From: Microbacterium sp. T2.11-28
GTDB lineage: Bacteria; Actinomycetota; Actinomycetes; Actinomycetales; Microbacteriaceae
Assembly: GCF_950097975.1 (NCBI RefSeq)
Contig: NZ_CATNHF010000001.1
Span: forward strand, 799,446 to 863,445
Direction: 5' to 3'
Length of the DNA: 64,000 nucleotides
Position numbers and translations under genes: made by a program. The notes beneath the pieces were generated by a model. The model worked only from the letters and a program-made list of their open reading frames with translations, did no database searches and had not been told where the DNA came from. Below are positions 44,283-53,111 of this stretch, piece by piece (position 1 is the first letter of the stretch; the number at the start of each line of letters is the position of its first letter).

Positions 44283-45961
44283 GGGGTTCCTTCTGAACTC
44301 GAATGGCGGGTAGGGAGGGAAGCGAGATGATCGGCGCGGAAGCGGTCCAGGGCGTCACCGAGGTTGGGGTCGTCGCCGCGCGCCAGAGCCGCGTACTCGA
44401 GGGCGACGCGATCGCCTTCGACACGCGCGCGGACCCAGACGCGACGGCGCGGGAAGAGAAGTGCGACGATCAGGCCGAAGGTGGCGATGATCGCGAACAC
44501 GAGCACCCACGTGGCGCCGGCATCGTGCTGGATCTGCAGAGACGCGAAGCGCTTCACCGACGACATCGGGTCGGTCCCCTCCGACGCATCCTCGAACGTC
44601 ACGGTGCCCCACCCGTCGGGGAGGTCCACGGTGTCGCCGGGTGACAGTTCGAGGGACTTCACGCCGGTGTCCGCACCGGTGCGCTGATCCATTCCAGAGG
44701 TGTCGAGCACGTAGACGGAGCGCGGCGTTCCGTCATTGATGCCGAGATCACCGACATAGACATTGAAGGTCACGACGGGATCGACGAGATCGGGGTAGAT
44801 AGAGGTCAGCGCTCCGCTGGCCAGCTCGCCACGCGTCGGGTAGAGGAAACCGACGAGACCGATCTGCTCCGGCAGTCCGTCCGGGACCTTGATGATGCCG
44901 AGTGACGTCATGAACGAGTCCTGTGGCAGGAACGGAAGTGCATCGGAGTACACGACGTCGCCCGCCGCGTTCCTGACCGTGATCGTGGGGGCGTATCCGT
45001 TGCCCAGCAGGTAGATGCGTTCGTCGCCGACGGTGATCGGATGATTGACTCGGATGCTCTCGACCCGCTCGGCGGGCATCCCCGGACCACGGATCGTGAC
45101 GTTGGCTGAAAAGTCGCCCGCCTGACCGGCACCCGGGGTGCCCGGCAGCTCGTACCGCACGTCGAAAGTGTCGAGCGTCATGGCGTACGGCTGGAGCCGG
45201 CTACCGTCCACGAATCGTCCCGGGGTGAAAGAGGAGTAGTCGCTCATCGCGTTGACAAAGGTCGTGCCTTCGACGACGACGCGCTGCCCCGTGTACGTGA
45301 ACCCGCTGGCACCGAGCACCGAGACCAGGACGCCGACGAGCGCGATGTGGAAGACGAGATTTCCGGATTCCCGGCCGTAGCCGCGTTCTGCGGACACCGA
45401 CCACGAACCCGGCCGGTCGTAGCGCGCCACCCGGTAGCGACGACTCCGCGCCAGACGCTGTGCCAAGTCGACGGCATCCCGGGCCGTTGTCTCCGGGTCG
45501 CCGCCACCGTCGATAACGGCCGCACGGTGGTGCTCGAGCCTCGTGAAGCGCGCAGGAGTCCGCGGTGGCTGCGACCGCAGCGCCTGGTAATGGTGTCGCG
45601 CGCGCGGAATCACACAGCCGATCAGTGAGACGAACAGCAGGGTGTAGATGGCGGAGAACCAGAAGGACCCGTACAGGTCGAAGAACTGGAGCTGGTCGAG
45701 GATCCTCGCCCACTCCGGGTTGTCCTTGTAGTACTGGATGACGCCGTTGGGATCGGCGGTCCGTTGCGGAACGAGCGAGCCTGGAATCGCACCGAGCGCC
45801 AGCATGAGCAGGAGCACGATGGCCGTACGCATGCTCGTGATCTGACGCCATACCCATCGCGCCCACCCCGCGGCGTTGAGGCGCGGGCCGGTCGCTGTGG
45901 CCTCGGGCGCCTCGTCGACGTGATCGTCGGGGCGGAGCGGGTCAGAGCGGAAGTGTGACAC
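44279..45961 (-). CDS. resB: ResB-like cytochrome c biogenesis protein
   Basis: 560 aa. Three N-terminal helices with IPGSLVPQRTADP (family signature after helix 1), DLYGSFWFSAIYTLLFVSLIGCVIPR, and a large extracytoplasmic domain (~200-480). A final helix (WVLVFAIIATFGLIVALLF) precedes a cytoplasmic tail. ResB/Ccs1 works with CcsA in heme attachment; no ccsA/resC is in the window, so that partner must be chromosomal or missing. It overlaps ccdA by 20 bp. Confidence 0.92.
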   Translation of the reverse strand: MSHFRSDPLRPDDHVDEAPEATATGPRLNAAGWARWVWRQITSMRTAIVLLLMLALGAIPGSLVPQRTADPNGVIQYYKDNPEWARILDQLQFFDLYGSFWFSAIYTLLFVSLIGCVIPRARHHYQALRSQPPRTPARFTRLEHHRAAVIDGGGDPETTARDAVDLAQRLARSRRYRVARYDRPGSWSVSAERGYGRESGNLVFHIALVGVLVSVLGASGFTYTGQRVVVEGTTFVNAMSDYSSFTPGRFVDGSRLQPYAMTLDTFDVRYELPGTPGAGQAGDFSANVTIRGPGMPAERVESIRVNHPITVGDERIYLLGNGYAPTITVRNAAGDVVYSDALPFLPQDSFMTSLGIIKVPDGLPEQIGLVGFLYPTRGELASGALTSIYPDLVDPVVTFNVYVGDLGINDGTPRSVYVLDTSGMDQRTGADTGVKSLELSPGDTVDLPDGWGTVTFEDASEGTDPMSSVKRFASLQIQHDAGATWVLVFAIIATFGLIVALLFPRRRVWVRARVEGDRVALEYAALARGDDPNLGDALDRFRADHLASLPTRHSSSEGTP

Positions 45962-46676
45962 CGAGCATCACCCCCTGGAGTGCGGACATCAGCATCCCCC
46001 ACAGCCCGGTGACCATCAGGAGCCCGAGAAGGATGAGGAGGGCCCCGCCCACGATGTTGATGAGACGGATGTGGCGCCGGACACGCTCCACGGACTTCAT
46101 CGCCCAGTTCAGCCCCAGCGCGATAACCACGAACGGCAGGCCTAGCCCGAGGGAGTAGGCGAGCCCCAGCACGGCCGCACGCGCCGGGTCGCCGAGGTTC
46201 CAGGAGACCGACATGATCGCGGCAAGTGTCGGGCCGATGCAGGGCGTCCACCCGATGCCGAGCGCGATACCGAGTAGCGGAGCGCTCCACAGGCCGCTGC
46301 GCACGGTCGACCGAAGACGGAACGTCCGCTGCGCCCTCGGGAAGGCACCGACGAAGAGGAGCCCCAGCACGATGACGATGACGCCGAGCACGCGGGTCAG
46401 CACGTTCGCGTACTCGAGGAAGAATCGCCCCAGTACGCCTCCGAGGATGGTGACGGTCATGAACACGAGGGTGAAGCCACCCACGAACAGTCCGACGCCC
46501 ACGAGGAGGCGAGGACGGGAGGCCGGATGACCGTTGCTGGTCGACCCGATGTAGCCGAGATAGCCCGGCACGAGCGGGAGAACGCAGGGCGAGGCGAACG
46601 ACACGAGCCCTGCCAGTGCTGCGATCAGGACCGCGACCCCGAGTGCTCCGTCGAAGATCACGAAGGCGGAGTTCAC
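45942..46676 (-). CDS. ccdA: CcdA-type transmembrane thiol transporter
   Basis: 244 aa with six helices in two related halves. The paired redox cysteines are in FASPCVLPLVPGYLGYI and GIGWTPCIGPTLAAIM. It carries reducing power across the membrane to the TlpA/ResA-like lipoprotein. The GTG start overlaps the TlpA stop (GTGA). Confidence 0.95.
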   Translation of the reverse strand: MNSAFVIFDGALGVAVLIAALAGLVSFASPCVLPLVPGYLGYIGSTSNGHPASRPRLLVGVGLFVGGFTLVFMTVTILGGVLGRFFLEYANVLTRVLGVIVIVLGLLFVGAFPRAQRTFRLRSTVRSGLWSAPLLGIALGIGWTPCIGPTLAAIMSVSWNLGDPARAAVLGLAYSLGLGLPFVVIALGLNWAMKSVERVRRHIRLINIVGGALLILLGLLMVTGLWGMLMSALQGVMLGVTLPL

Positions 46677-47308
46677 TCGCCCTCCGCCAGGAGGTCCTTG
46701 ACGAGCGTGTCGAGGATCGATGCCGACGGCAGTTCGCCGATGATGCGGGCAGCGACCCGACCCTGCCGATCCATTACGAGTGTCGTGGGCGTCGCTTGAA
46801 TCGGCGTGACGGCGGCGAACGCCAGCTTCACCGCGCCATCGTTGACGTCGATCACACTCGGGTAGGTGATGCCGTACTGCTCGGCGAACGAAGCAGCGGT
46901 TCCGGGCTGGTCGTAGATGTTGACGCCGACGAATCCCACCTTCTCGCGCTGGTACTTCTGCCACACCTCCTCCAGTAGAGGCGCTTCAACCCGGCACGGG
47001 CCGCACGCCGCGTACCAGAAGTTGACGACATACACGCGGTCTTTGAAGGTTGCACTGTCGATCGCATCGCCGTGCTCACTCGTTCCGGAGAACGCGACCG
47101 GCTCGCCGCGCTCGTCGGCAGCGATCTCGAAGATGCGCCCGTCCACCGACACGACGCCGGCACCGTCCGGCGGGGTGTACCCCTGATCGACTCCCCCGAT
47201 GGGCGCGCAGCCCGAGATGAGAAGTGCAGTGATGCTGATGACAGCGAAGGGCAACGCGCGGCGGTGGAAATGGGTGCGCGCGAGCGCACCACGATGGCGG
47301 CGGTACAT
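46673..47308 (-). CDS. TlpA/ResA-like thioredoxin lipoprotein
   Basis: 211 aa. The lipobox is ISGC (C34). The thioredoxin fold has active site CGPC (102-105) in FWYAACGPCRVEAPLLEEV and cis-Pro in IQATPTTLVMD. It would reduce apocytochrome or copper-site cysteines, drawing electrons from CcdA. It heads the leftward operon tlpA-ccdA-resB-dsbA-lnt-lspA. Confidence 0.93.
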   Translation of the reverse strand: MYRRHRGALARTHFHRRALPFAVISITALLISGCAPIGGVDQGYTPPDGAGVVSVDGRIFEIAADERGEPVAFSGTSEHGDAIDSATFKDRVYVVNFWYAACGPCRVEAPLLEEVWQKYQREKVGFVGVNIYDQPGTAASFAEQYGITYPSVIDVNDGAVKLAFAAVTPIQATPTTLVMDRQGRVAARIIGELPSASILDTLVKDLLAEGE

Positions 47309-47380
47309 GAGACTCCCGGCATTCGACGGACATGACGACGTGAGTGGCGATCAGCCCCATCGGGAGCCACGCCGCACGCG

Positions 47381-47815
47381 TCACGTACGGGAGATGCCGA
47401 GACCAGTCAGTGAAGGTGTGGGAACGCGCCGGGTGACGGAGACCGGAACGATACGCCGCGCGTGTTCGCGGGCCGTCACGAGGGCCTGCTGCGGGTGGCT
47501 GAGCCGGCGGCGCAGGAACAGCAACGCCATGACCCCGCAGAACAGGCCGATCGCGCACAGTATCCCCGAGGACTCAGCGTCGGAGCTGGCGGGGACAGGC
47601 GTCGTGGCTGTGGCCGATGTGCTGCCGAGCGCCTCGTCGACCATGAGTACACTCGCGGCGGCATCGCCCGCCTCAGCCGGACCGCTATGACCGAGTCCGA
47701 CCACGCCGAGAAGGAGTAGGAGCGCGAGCGCGACGCTGGTCACGATTCTCGTTATCAGCAGTCGCTCACTCAGCATCGCTGCTCGGGTGCGCGATGCGAG
47801 AATCATCGCTTCCAT
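47381..47815 (-). CDS. Small membrane protein, second of a paralogous pair
   Basis: 144 aa with two hydrophobic helices (IVTSVALALLLLLGVVGLGHSG and GILCAIGLFCGVMALLFLRRRL) around an acidic Ala/Ser-rich loop, ending PSLTGLGISRT. It matches the protein encoded at 37574-38020 in layout and C-terminal motif. It precedes the TlpA operon on the same strand with a 72-bp gap. Confidence 0.65.
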   Translation of the reverse strand: MEAMILASRTRAAMLSERLLITRIVTSVALALLLLLGVVGLGHSGPAEAGDAAASVLMVDEALGSTSATATTPVPASSDAESSGILCAIGLFCGVMALLFLRRRLSHPQQALVTAREHARRIVPVSVTRRVPTPSLTGLGISRT

Positions 47816-47852
47816 GGTAACCCAGCGCGCTGATGCTCCCGGCGCCGCCGGG

Positions 47853-49946
47853 TCACGCCACCATGTGGGGAACAGGTCTCACGCCAACTGTAGAAGCCGA
47901 CGGCGCCGTACGCCGTGCTGCGCGGACGCCGTTGAGGATGACGATGACTTCCGCGATTTCGTGGACGAGGACGACGCCGGCGAGCCCGAGCACGCCGAAC
48001 AGGGCCAGCGGGAACAGGCCGACGATGATAGCGAGCGCGAGGACGATGTTGGCGGTCATGATGCGCCGGCCGCGTCGGGCGTGCGCGAGCGCGCCGGGGA
48101 TGAGGCGGAGGTCGTGTCCGGTGAACGCGACGTCAGCGGACTCGATGGCCGCGGCCGATCCCTTCACTCCCATCGCGATGCCGACGGTGGCGGTGGCGAG
48201 CGCGGGGGCGTCGTTGATGCCGTCGCCGACCATCGCGGTCGGCCGGGTACGGGTGAGCGTGTCGATCGCGGCGGCCTTGTCGGCGGGGAGCTGCTCGGCG
48301 CGGACGTCGGTGATCCCGGCGTCGCGGGCGAGGGCGTGCGCGGTGGCGCTGTTGTCGCCGGTCAGCATGATCGTGTCGATGCCCTGGGCATGGAGCATCC
48401 GCACGGTCTCCGCCGACTCGGGGCGTAGTTCGTCGCGGATGCCGATGAGGCCGGCGATCGCGCCGTCGGCTTCGACCACGACAACGGTAATGCCCTGCGA
48501 GGCCATCCTGTCGGCCTCTGATCGCAATGTCACGGCATCCAGCCACCGCACATTGCCCACTCGGATCGCCCGACCGTCGACGGTGCCACGGATGCCGTGT
48601 CCGGCGTCCTCGACGACGTCCACCGCGAGGGTCGACGACGGGGCGGCAGCGATGATCGCGGACGCGAGCGGATGGGTGCTGGCCGCCTCGACCGCACCCG
48701 CCCACCGGAGGACGTCGTCGCGGGACCGGCCATCCACCGTCCGAACTTCAACGACGGCGGGTTCGTTGCGGGTGAGCGTGCCGGTCTTGTCGAACGCGAC
48801 CGCCCGGATGGTGCCGAGCCGTTCGAACGCCTCACCAGACTTGATGACGACGCCGAACTTCGACGCCGACCCGATCGCACTGATCACCGTCACCGGCACC
48901 GCGATCGCCAGCGCGCACGGCGACGCGGCGACGAGAACCACGAGGGCCCGTTCGATCCACGTCTCGGGATCGCCGACAACGAAGCCGAACAGGGCGACGA
49001 GGGCCGCCGCGATCAGCACGACGGGCACGAGCGGACGCGCGATTCGGTCGGCGAGCCGGGCGCGCTCGCCCTTGCGGGCGTGGGCCTGCTCCACGAGTGT
49101 CACGATCTGCGTCAGCGAGTTGTCGCGTCCGTCGGCCGTCGCCTCGATGCGGAGCGTCGCCGATCCGTTCACGGATCCGGCGGCGACCGCATCCCCCGGC
49201 CCGACCTCGACCGGGATCGATTCGCCCGTGATCGCGGACGTGTCCACGCTCGATCGACCCTCGACGACGACACCGTCGGTCGCCACCCGCTCCCCCGCCC
49301 CAACGACCAGGATATCGAGCTCGCGCACCTCGACCGCGGGAATCGTGGCCTCACCGGCCAGACGCGACACTCGGACCGTGTCCGGGATGAGCGAGAGCAG
49401 CGCGCGCAGACCCTCCTTCGCCCGGTCCATCGCCCGGTCTTCCAACGCCTCGGCGAGCGAGAACAGGAACGCCAGCGTGGCCGCTTCTCCGACATGACCG
49501 AGCAGCACCGCCCCGACGGCGGCGATCGTCATCAGCAGCCCGACACCCAACCGCCGCCGCATGAGACGACGCAGCGCGCCGGGAACGAACGTGTATGCGC
49601 CCGCGAGCAACGCCAGCCACTGGAACACCAGCGCCGGCACCTGCACCCCGCTCCACTCGAGCACGTAGCCGACTAGAAGGAACACTCCCGACAACGCCGA
49701 CGGCAGCAGCGCCAAGTCACGCCACCACGCCGCCCGCAGCTCGTCCGGCATCTCCGGACCCGCCGCGCGCGCGACGATATCAGGACCACAGCAGGCGTCA
49801 CCGACATCCACCACGACTTGAGGACACCCGTCGGTGACGTTCGGACCGCAGCACGCATCCCCACCTCGGGCGGGGCGAGTCATCTCGACGCGTCCGACCA
49901 GCGGCGAAGGTCGCGCCTCATCCCGACCGCAGCACTCCTCGCTCAT
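47853..49946 (-). CDS. P1B-type heavy-metal ATPase (Cd/Zn/Co type)
   Basis: 697 aa. The phosphorylation motif is DKTGTLTRN, TGES is present, and the metal-transport motif in the sixth helix is SPCALAIAVP, not CPC. The last helix has VLVHEIAEVIVILNGVRAARR. SPC plus a His-Glu in the last helix is closest to P1B-4 pumps, and the downstream CmtR-like control suggests Cd/Pb or Zn. The N-terminus carries three paired cysteines (C5-C6, C32-C33, C52-C53) in CCG repeats rather than a CxxC domain. Its ATG overlaps the regulator stop by 4 bp. Confidence 0.92.
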   Translation of the reverse strand: MSEECCGRDEARPSPLVGRVEMTRPARGGDACCGPNVTDGCPQVVVDVGDACCGPDIVARAAGPEMPDELRAAWWRDLALLPSALSGVFLLVGYVLEWSGVQVPALVFQWLALLAGAYTFVPGALRRLMRRRLGVGLLMTIAAVGAVLLGHVGEAATLAFLFSLAEALEDRAMDRAKEGLRALLSLIPDTVRVSRLAGEATIPAVEVRELDILVVGAGERVATDGVVVEGRSSVDTSAITGESIPVEVGPGDAVAAGSVNGSATLRIEATADGRDNSLTQIVTLVEQAHARKGERARLADRIARPLVPVVLIAAALVALFGFVVGDPETWIERALVVLVAASPCALAIAVPVTVISAIGSASKFGVVIKSGEAFERLGTIRAVAFDKTGTLTRNEPAVVEVRTVDGRSRDDVLRWAGAVEAASTHPLASAIIAAAPSSTLAVDVVEDAGHGIRGTVDGRAIRVGNVRWLDAVTLRSEADRMASQGITVVVVEADGAIAGLIGIRDELRPESAETVRMLHAQGIDTIMLTGDNSATAHALARDAGITDVRAEQLPADKAAAIDTLTRTRPTAMVGDGINDAPALATATVGIAMGVKGSAAAIESADVAFTGHDLRLIPGALAHARRGRRIMTANIVLALAIIVGLFPLALFGVLGLAGVVLVHEIAEVIVILNGVRAARRTAPSASTVGVRPVPHMVA

Positions 49947-50275
49947 GCGCAGCACTCGCAATGCTCATCCGCGCACGGGGCGCCTTCGTCGACGGCCACG
50001 ACCGCCTCCAACAGGTGCCGAAGGCCCAAGGTCAGGTGGGGATCCGCGATTTCGTACCGTGTCCGCCGCCCTTCCGAGCTCGCCACGACGAGCCCGCATC
50101 CCCGTAGACAGGTCAAATGATTTGACACGTTCGACCGCGTCAGATCGAGTTCTCGGGCGAGCTCCGCTGGATACCCCGGAGCATCCAGCAGCGCCAGCAG
50201 AATGCGCGACCGCGAAGGATCGGCCATTGCCCGCCCCACCCGATTCATCACGTCAACACGAGAGGCAATGGTCAT
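49943..50275 (-). CDS. cmtR: CmtR-like ArsR-family metal repressor
   Basis: 110 aa. The winged helix includes LTRSNVSNHLTCLRGCGLVVASSEGRRTRYEIAD. C56 and C60 in the recognition-helix region and C101 in the tail match the Cd/Pb-binding cysteines of mycobacterial CmtR (C57, C61, C102 there). Extra tail cysteines (C106, C108, C109) are added. It should release DNA on Cd(II)/Pb(II) and so control itself and the ATPase. An ATG one codon upstream is an equal alternative. Confidence 0.9.
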   Translation of the reverse strand: MTIASRVDVMNRVGRAMADPSRSRILLALLDAPGYPAELARELDLTRSNVSNHLTCLRGCGLVVASSEGRRTRYEIADPHLTLGLRHLLEAVVAVDEGAPCADEHCECCA

Positions 50276-50403
50276 CATGCACTGACCATACATCGTTCAC
50301 TGAACTGTCATCAAGCCCTCAGAACTACCACCAACCGTGATCGCGCTGCCAATCAGAGCGCCTGCCGGATAGCGCATGCGATCCAGCCTGTTAGTATCTA
50401 CGC
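50276..50403. promoter_or_regulatory. Divergent control region of the two metal regulators
   Basis: 128 bp between the CmtR-like gene and the ArsR gene. It contains GTTCA-C-TGAAC (50295-50305), a candidate operator for the leftward gene, within an AT-richer patch. Confidence 0.45.
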
Positions 50404-50417
50404 ATGCACGCAGATAC
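50392..50417. promoter_or_regulatory. ArsR operator spanning the start codon
   Basis: GTATCT (50394-50399) and AGATAC (50412-50417) form an inverted repeat centred on GCATGC next to the ATG at 50404. TAGTAT (50392-50397) is a -10-like hexamer overlapping the left arm. The layout implies a leaderless transcript blocked by its own product. Confidence 0.65.
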
Positions 50418-50748
50418 GCATGAAGAATCGCTGTCGCCCGAGACGCCGCTCGTCGACGTCGCGGTCGAGGTGTTCCGGCTTCTGTCCGACGCAACGCGGG
50501 TGCGGATCATCCTCGCGCTCAAGGACGGCGAGCTGTCGGTGAACCACCTGGCCGACATCCTCGATCGGCCGGCGGCATCCGTCTCGCAGCATCTCGCCAA
50601 GCTGCGCTGGGCGCGGCTCGTGCACGCGCGCCAGGACGGCAACCGCGCGTTCTACTCGCTCGTCGACGAGCACGCGCTGCGCGTCGTCAAGGAGGCGCTG
50701 CTGCAGGCAGAGCACAGCGTCGACGAACGACCCGCTCACCACGCATGA
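50404..50748 (+). CDS. ArsR/SmtB-family metal sensor
   Basis: 114 aa. The winged helix is ELSVNHLADILDRPAASVSQHLAKLRWARLVHARQDGNRAFYSL. No cysteines are present. The last helix has DEHALRVVKEALLQAEHSVDE, a D-x-H...H arrangement like the alpha-5 Zn/Ni/Co site of SmtB, CzrA and NmtR. It overlaps the following MFS gene by 4 bp and should repress that exporter until metal binds. Confidence 0.88.
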   Translation: MHADTHEESLSPETPLVDVAVEVFRLLSDATRVRIILALKDGELSVNHLADILDRPAASVSQHLAKLRWARLVHARQDGNRAFYSLVDEHALRVVKEALLQAEHSVDERPAHHA

Positions 50749-51992
50749 GCGCCGTCGGATCCGGGCTCGTTTCCGTTCTCGCCGATCGGTCATATCGTCG
50801 CCTCTTCAGTGCTCAGGTGATCGCGCTGCTGGGAACGGGCATGCTCACGGTGGCGCTCGGGCTCCTGGCTTTCGATCTCGCCAGCGACGAGGCAGGAGCA
50901 GTCGTCGGGACCGCGTTGACGATCAAGATGGTCGCGTACGTGGGGGTTGCTCCCCTGGTCGCCGCTGCGGTCGACCGACTCCCCCGCAAAGCCGTGCTCA
51001 TCGGCGCGGACCTCGTGCGTGCGCTCATGGCGCTGGGCCTGCCGTTCGTCACCGAGGTCTGGCAGATCTACGTGCTCATCTTCCTGCTGCAGTCCGCGTC
51101 GGCGACGTTTACGCCGGCGTTCCAGTCGACGATTCCGAGCATTCTCACCGACGAGCGGGACTACACCAAGGCGCTCTCGCTGTCGCGGCTCGCCTACGAC
51201 CTCGAAGCGATCGTGAGTCCCCTCGTCGCCGCGGCGCTGCTGACGGTCATCTCGTACTCGAACCTCTTCGCCGCGACAGTCGGCGGCTTCCTCCTCTCGG
51301 CCGCGCTCGTGTTCGCGACGGCGATCCCGGCGCGCTCGGCCCCCGCGCAGACACGCAGCTTCTGGCAGCGCACGACCGAGGGCGTCCGCGTCTTCGCGCG
51401 TACGCGCAGTCTGCGCTTCCTCATGCTGATGAACGTCGTGGTCGCCGCGGGCACCGCGCTCGTCCTCGTCAACAGCGTCGTCTACATCAAGGGGGTCTTC
51501 GCGCTCGACGACAGCGCGCTCGCCCTCGCCTACGGTGCGTACGGGGTCGGCTCGCTCCTGGTGGCGCTGAACACGCCGCGGATCGTGGATGCCGTCGGCG
51601 TCACCCGCGCGATGCTGCTCGGCGCGGGAGTCGTCGTCGCAGGGCTCACCGGCGCGCTCGTGTTCACCCTCGTGGCGACGAACGGGGGTGGCGCGTGGGG
51701 CGTGCTGCTCGTCGTCTGGGCCGTCCTCGGGGCAGGTACGTCGCTCATCAACACGCCGTCGGCGCGGCTGCTGCTGGCCGCGTCGACCGAAGACAACCGC
51801 GCCCTCGTGTACACCGCCCAGTTCTCGCTGTCGCACGCCTGCTTCCTGATCAGCTATCCGATCGCGGGCTGGATCGGGGCGTGGACTCTGGTCGCGGCGG
51901 TGTCGGCGCTGCTGGCGGTGGCGGTCCTTGCCGCGCTGATCGGCGGGCGGCTCGGCGAGCGAGTACACAAGGCAATGTTGCCTGAGGACTAG
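50745..51992 (+). CDS. MFS transporter, probable metal exporter
   Basis: 415 aa with about twelve helices. The loop 2-3 signature appears as AAAVDRLPRKAVLIGADLVRAL, and the start YRRLFSAQVIALLGTGMLTVALGLLAF is typical of MFS_3/NreB-like exporters. Translational coupling with an ArsR sensor makes nickel, cobalt or zinc efflux a reasonable inference; the sequence does not fix the substrate. Confidence 0.87.
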   Translation: MSAVGSGLVSVLADRSYRRLFSAQVIALLGTGMLTVALGLLAFDLASDEAGAVVGTALTIKMVAYVGVAPLVAAAVDRLPRKAVLIGADLVRALMALGLPFVTEVWQIYVLIFLLQSASATFTPAFQSTIPSILTDERDYTKALSLSRLAYDLEAIVSPLVAAALLTVISYSNLFAATVGGFLLSAALVFATAIPARSAPAQTRSFWQRTTEGVRVFARTRSLRFLMLMNVVVAAGTALVLVNSVVYIKGVFALDDSALALAYGAYGVGSLLVALNTPRIVDAVGVTRAMLLGAGVVVAGLTGALVFTLVATNGGGAWGVLLVVWAVLGAGTSLINTPSARLLLAASTEDNRALVYTAQFSLSHACFLISYPIAGWIGAWTLVAAVSALLAVAVLAALIGGRLGERVHKAMLPED

Positions 51993-52059
51993 GCGCTCGT
52001 TGTCGATGGTTCCGATACCGCTGCGTTCTTTCCGAACGAACCCAGACGGTCCTGCCTCC

Positions 52060-52638
52060 TCAGATTGACCGGCGATTTGGGCTGAGAAGCGTTCTGAGAC
52101 CCTCGACGCGCTGAGGATCGAGTCTTCCTGTCTGCAGGCTGCGGAGTTGTCGGCCGAGCCATCGCGCATGTGCGAACTCGACCGGGTCGGATGCCGCGTG
52201 AGTGGGCAGTTTGCCTGTCCGGCGCTGGTGTTCCAGGCAAGCGGCCAGTCTGCGTTCCCATATCGCACCGCGCGGGTCCCAGTCGAATGCGGGCGACACC
52301 TCCAAGCGCGCCAGCTGGTAGGCATTGAGCCGATCCTCGAACCGCCGTTGGTACCGCGCCCATTCGCCCAGGTGGCGTTCATTCTTGCCCAGGGTGTGGC
52401 GTGCCCGAGTGTTCTCACGGGGGCGTCTCCCTGTATCCCGGTGGAACTGCTCGTACGCGAGCAGTGACATGCTCCACTTCACCGCGCGCGGGTAGAGAAC
52501 GCGTTCGTCGGCGAGCAGCCGGGATGCCTCCTCCGAGTACCGCCGTCCCTCTTGATCGCGGGCGTCGATGGCCTGTCGGAGCGCATCGGCGAGCGCGTGC
52601 AGTTCCTCGTTGGTCACGGTGGTGCGCGGTCCTTCCAT
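52060..52638 (-). CDS. Helicase-associated (HA) domain-like protein
   Basis: 192 aa, mainly helical and rich in Trp, Arg and Tyr. It shows the spaced aromatic pattern of HA-domain repeats: LGEWARYQRRFEDRLNAYQLARLEVSPAFDWDPRGAIWERRLAACLEHQRRTGKLP. In larger proteins such repeats follow helicase domains and bind DNA; here they stand alone. It is oriented against the recombination operon and ends 67 bp from the MFS gene. Confidence 0.55.
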   Translation of the reverse strand: MEGPRTTVTNEELHALADALRQAIDARDQEGRRYSEEASRLLADERVLYPRAVKWSMSLLAYEQFHRDTGRRPRENTRARHTLGKNERHLGEWARYQRRFEDRLNAYQLARLEVSPAFDWDPRGAIWERRLAACLEHQRRTGKLPTHAASDPVEFAHARWLGRQLRSLQTGRLDPQRVEGLRTLLSPNRRSI

Positions 52639-52781
52639 GGGTTCGGGGTTGGCCCCATGGATCTATGCGCGGTGCGTGGTGTGTCAGTGGACACGCAGCG
52701 TGACGGCAGTGCTGTCGGTGAGTCGGTGGAGTTGCACTTTCGCGATTCCTAGCCTGGGCAGACCCCTATCAGGAGGCCGCG

Positions 52782-53111
52782 ATGGCAATGCAGACGACAT
52801 CGATCAGTGATCTCTGTGGCGTGATCGCGGGCGCGTACGTCATCTCGACGAGTGACGGATGCCGGTTCCTCGTCGACATTGATGAGTGCGTAACGGTCCG
52901 GCTTGGCTCGAGCGATGAGGTGCTCATCGGGAGAGGGCAGGCTCGCTCGGATCGCCTCCTCGTCGTCGCTACGTGCCGAATCGGTGAGCCGATGGTGCTG
53001 TTGGTCGATCGCGGTGTGCCGAACGTGGAGTTCACGCGGCGCGAGACCGCCTCCGTGACGCGGATCGCTCGCCTCCTCCGCCCGCCGCAGTTCGACCGAC
53101 GTGATGCCTGA
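52782..53111 (+). CDS. Small protein heading the recombination operon
   Basis: 109 aa; not recognised. It is predicted beta-rich (SDGCRFLVDIDECVTVRLGSSDEVLIGRG) with a basic C-terminus (FTRRETASVTRIARLLRPPQF). Its TGA overlaps the next ATG (TGATG). It may be an excisionase-like or accessory DNA-binding factor, judged only from position. GGAGG lies about 13 nt upstream. Confidence 0.6.
   Translation: MAMQTTSISDLCGVIAGAYVISTSDGCRFLVDIDECVTVRLGSSDEVLIGRGQARSDRLLVVATCRIGEPMVLLVDRGVPNVEFTRRETASVTRIARLLRPPQFDRRDA

Noticed and set aside
32920-50275. Copper efflux ATPase (CopA) and CsoR operator in the cargo
   Set aside because: The only P-type ATPase has SPC and sits behind a CmtR-like sensor; no CsoR-like gene or palindromic G/C operator was found.
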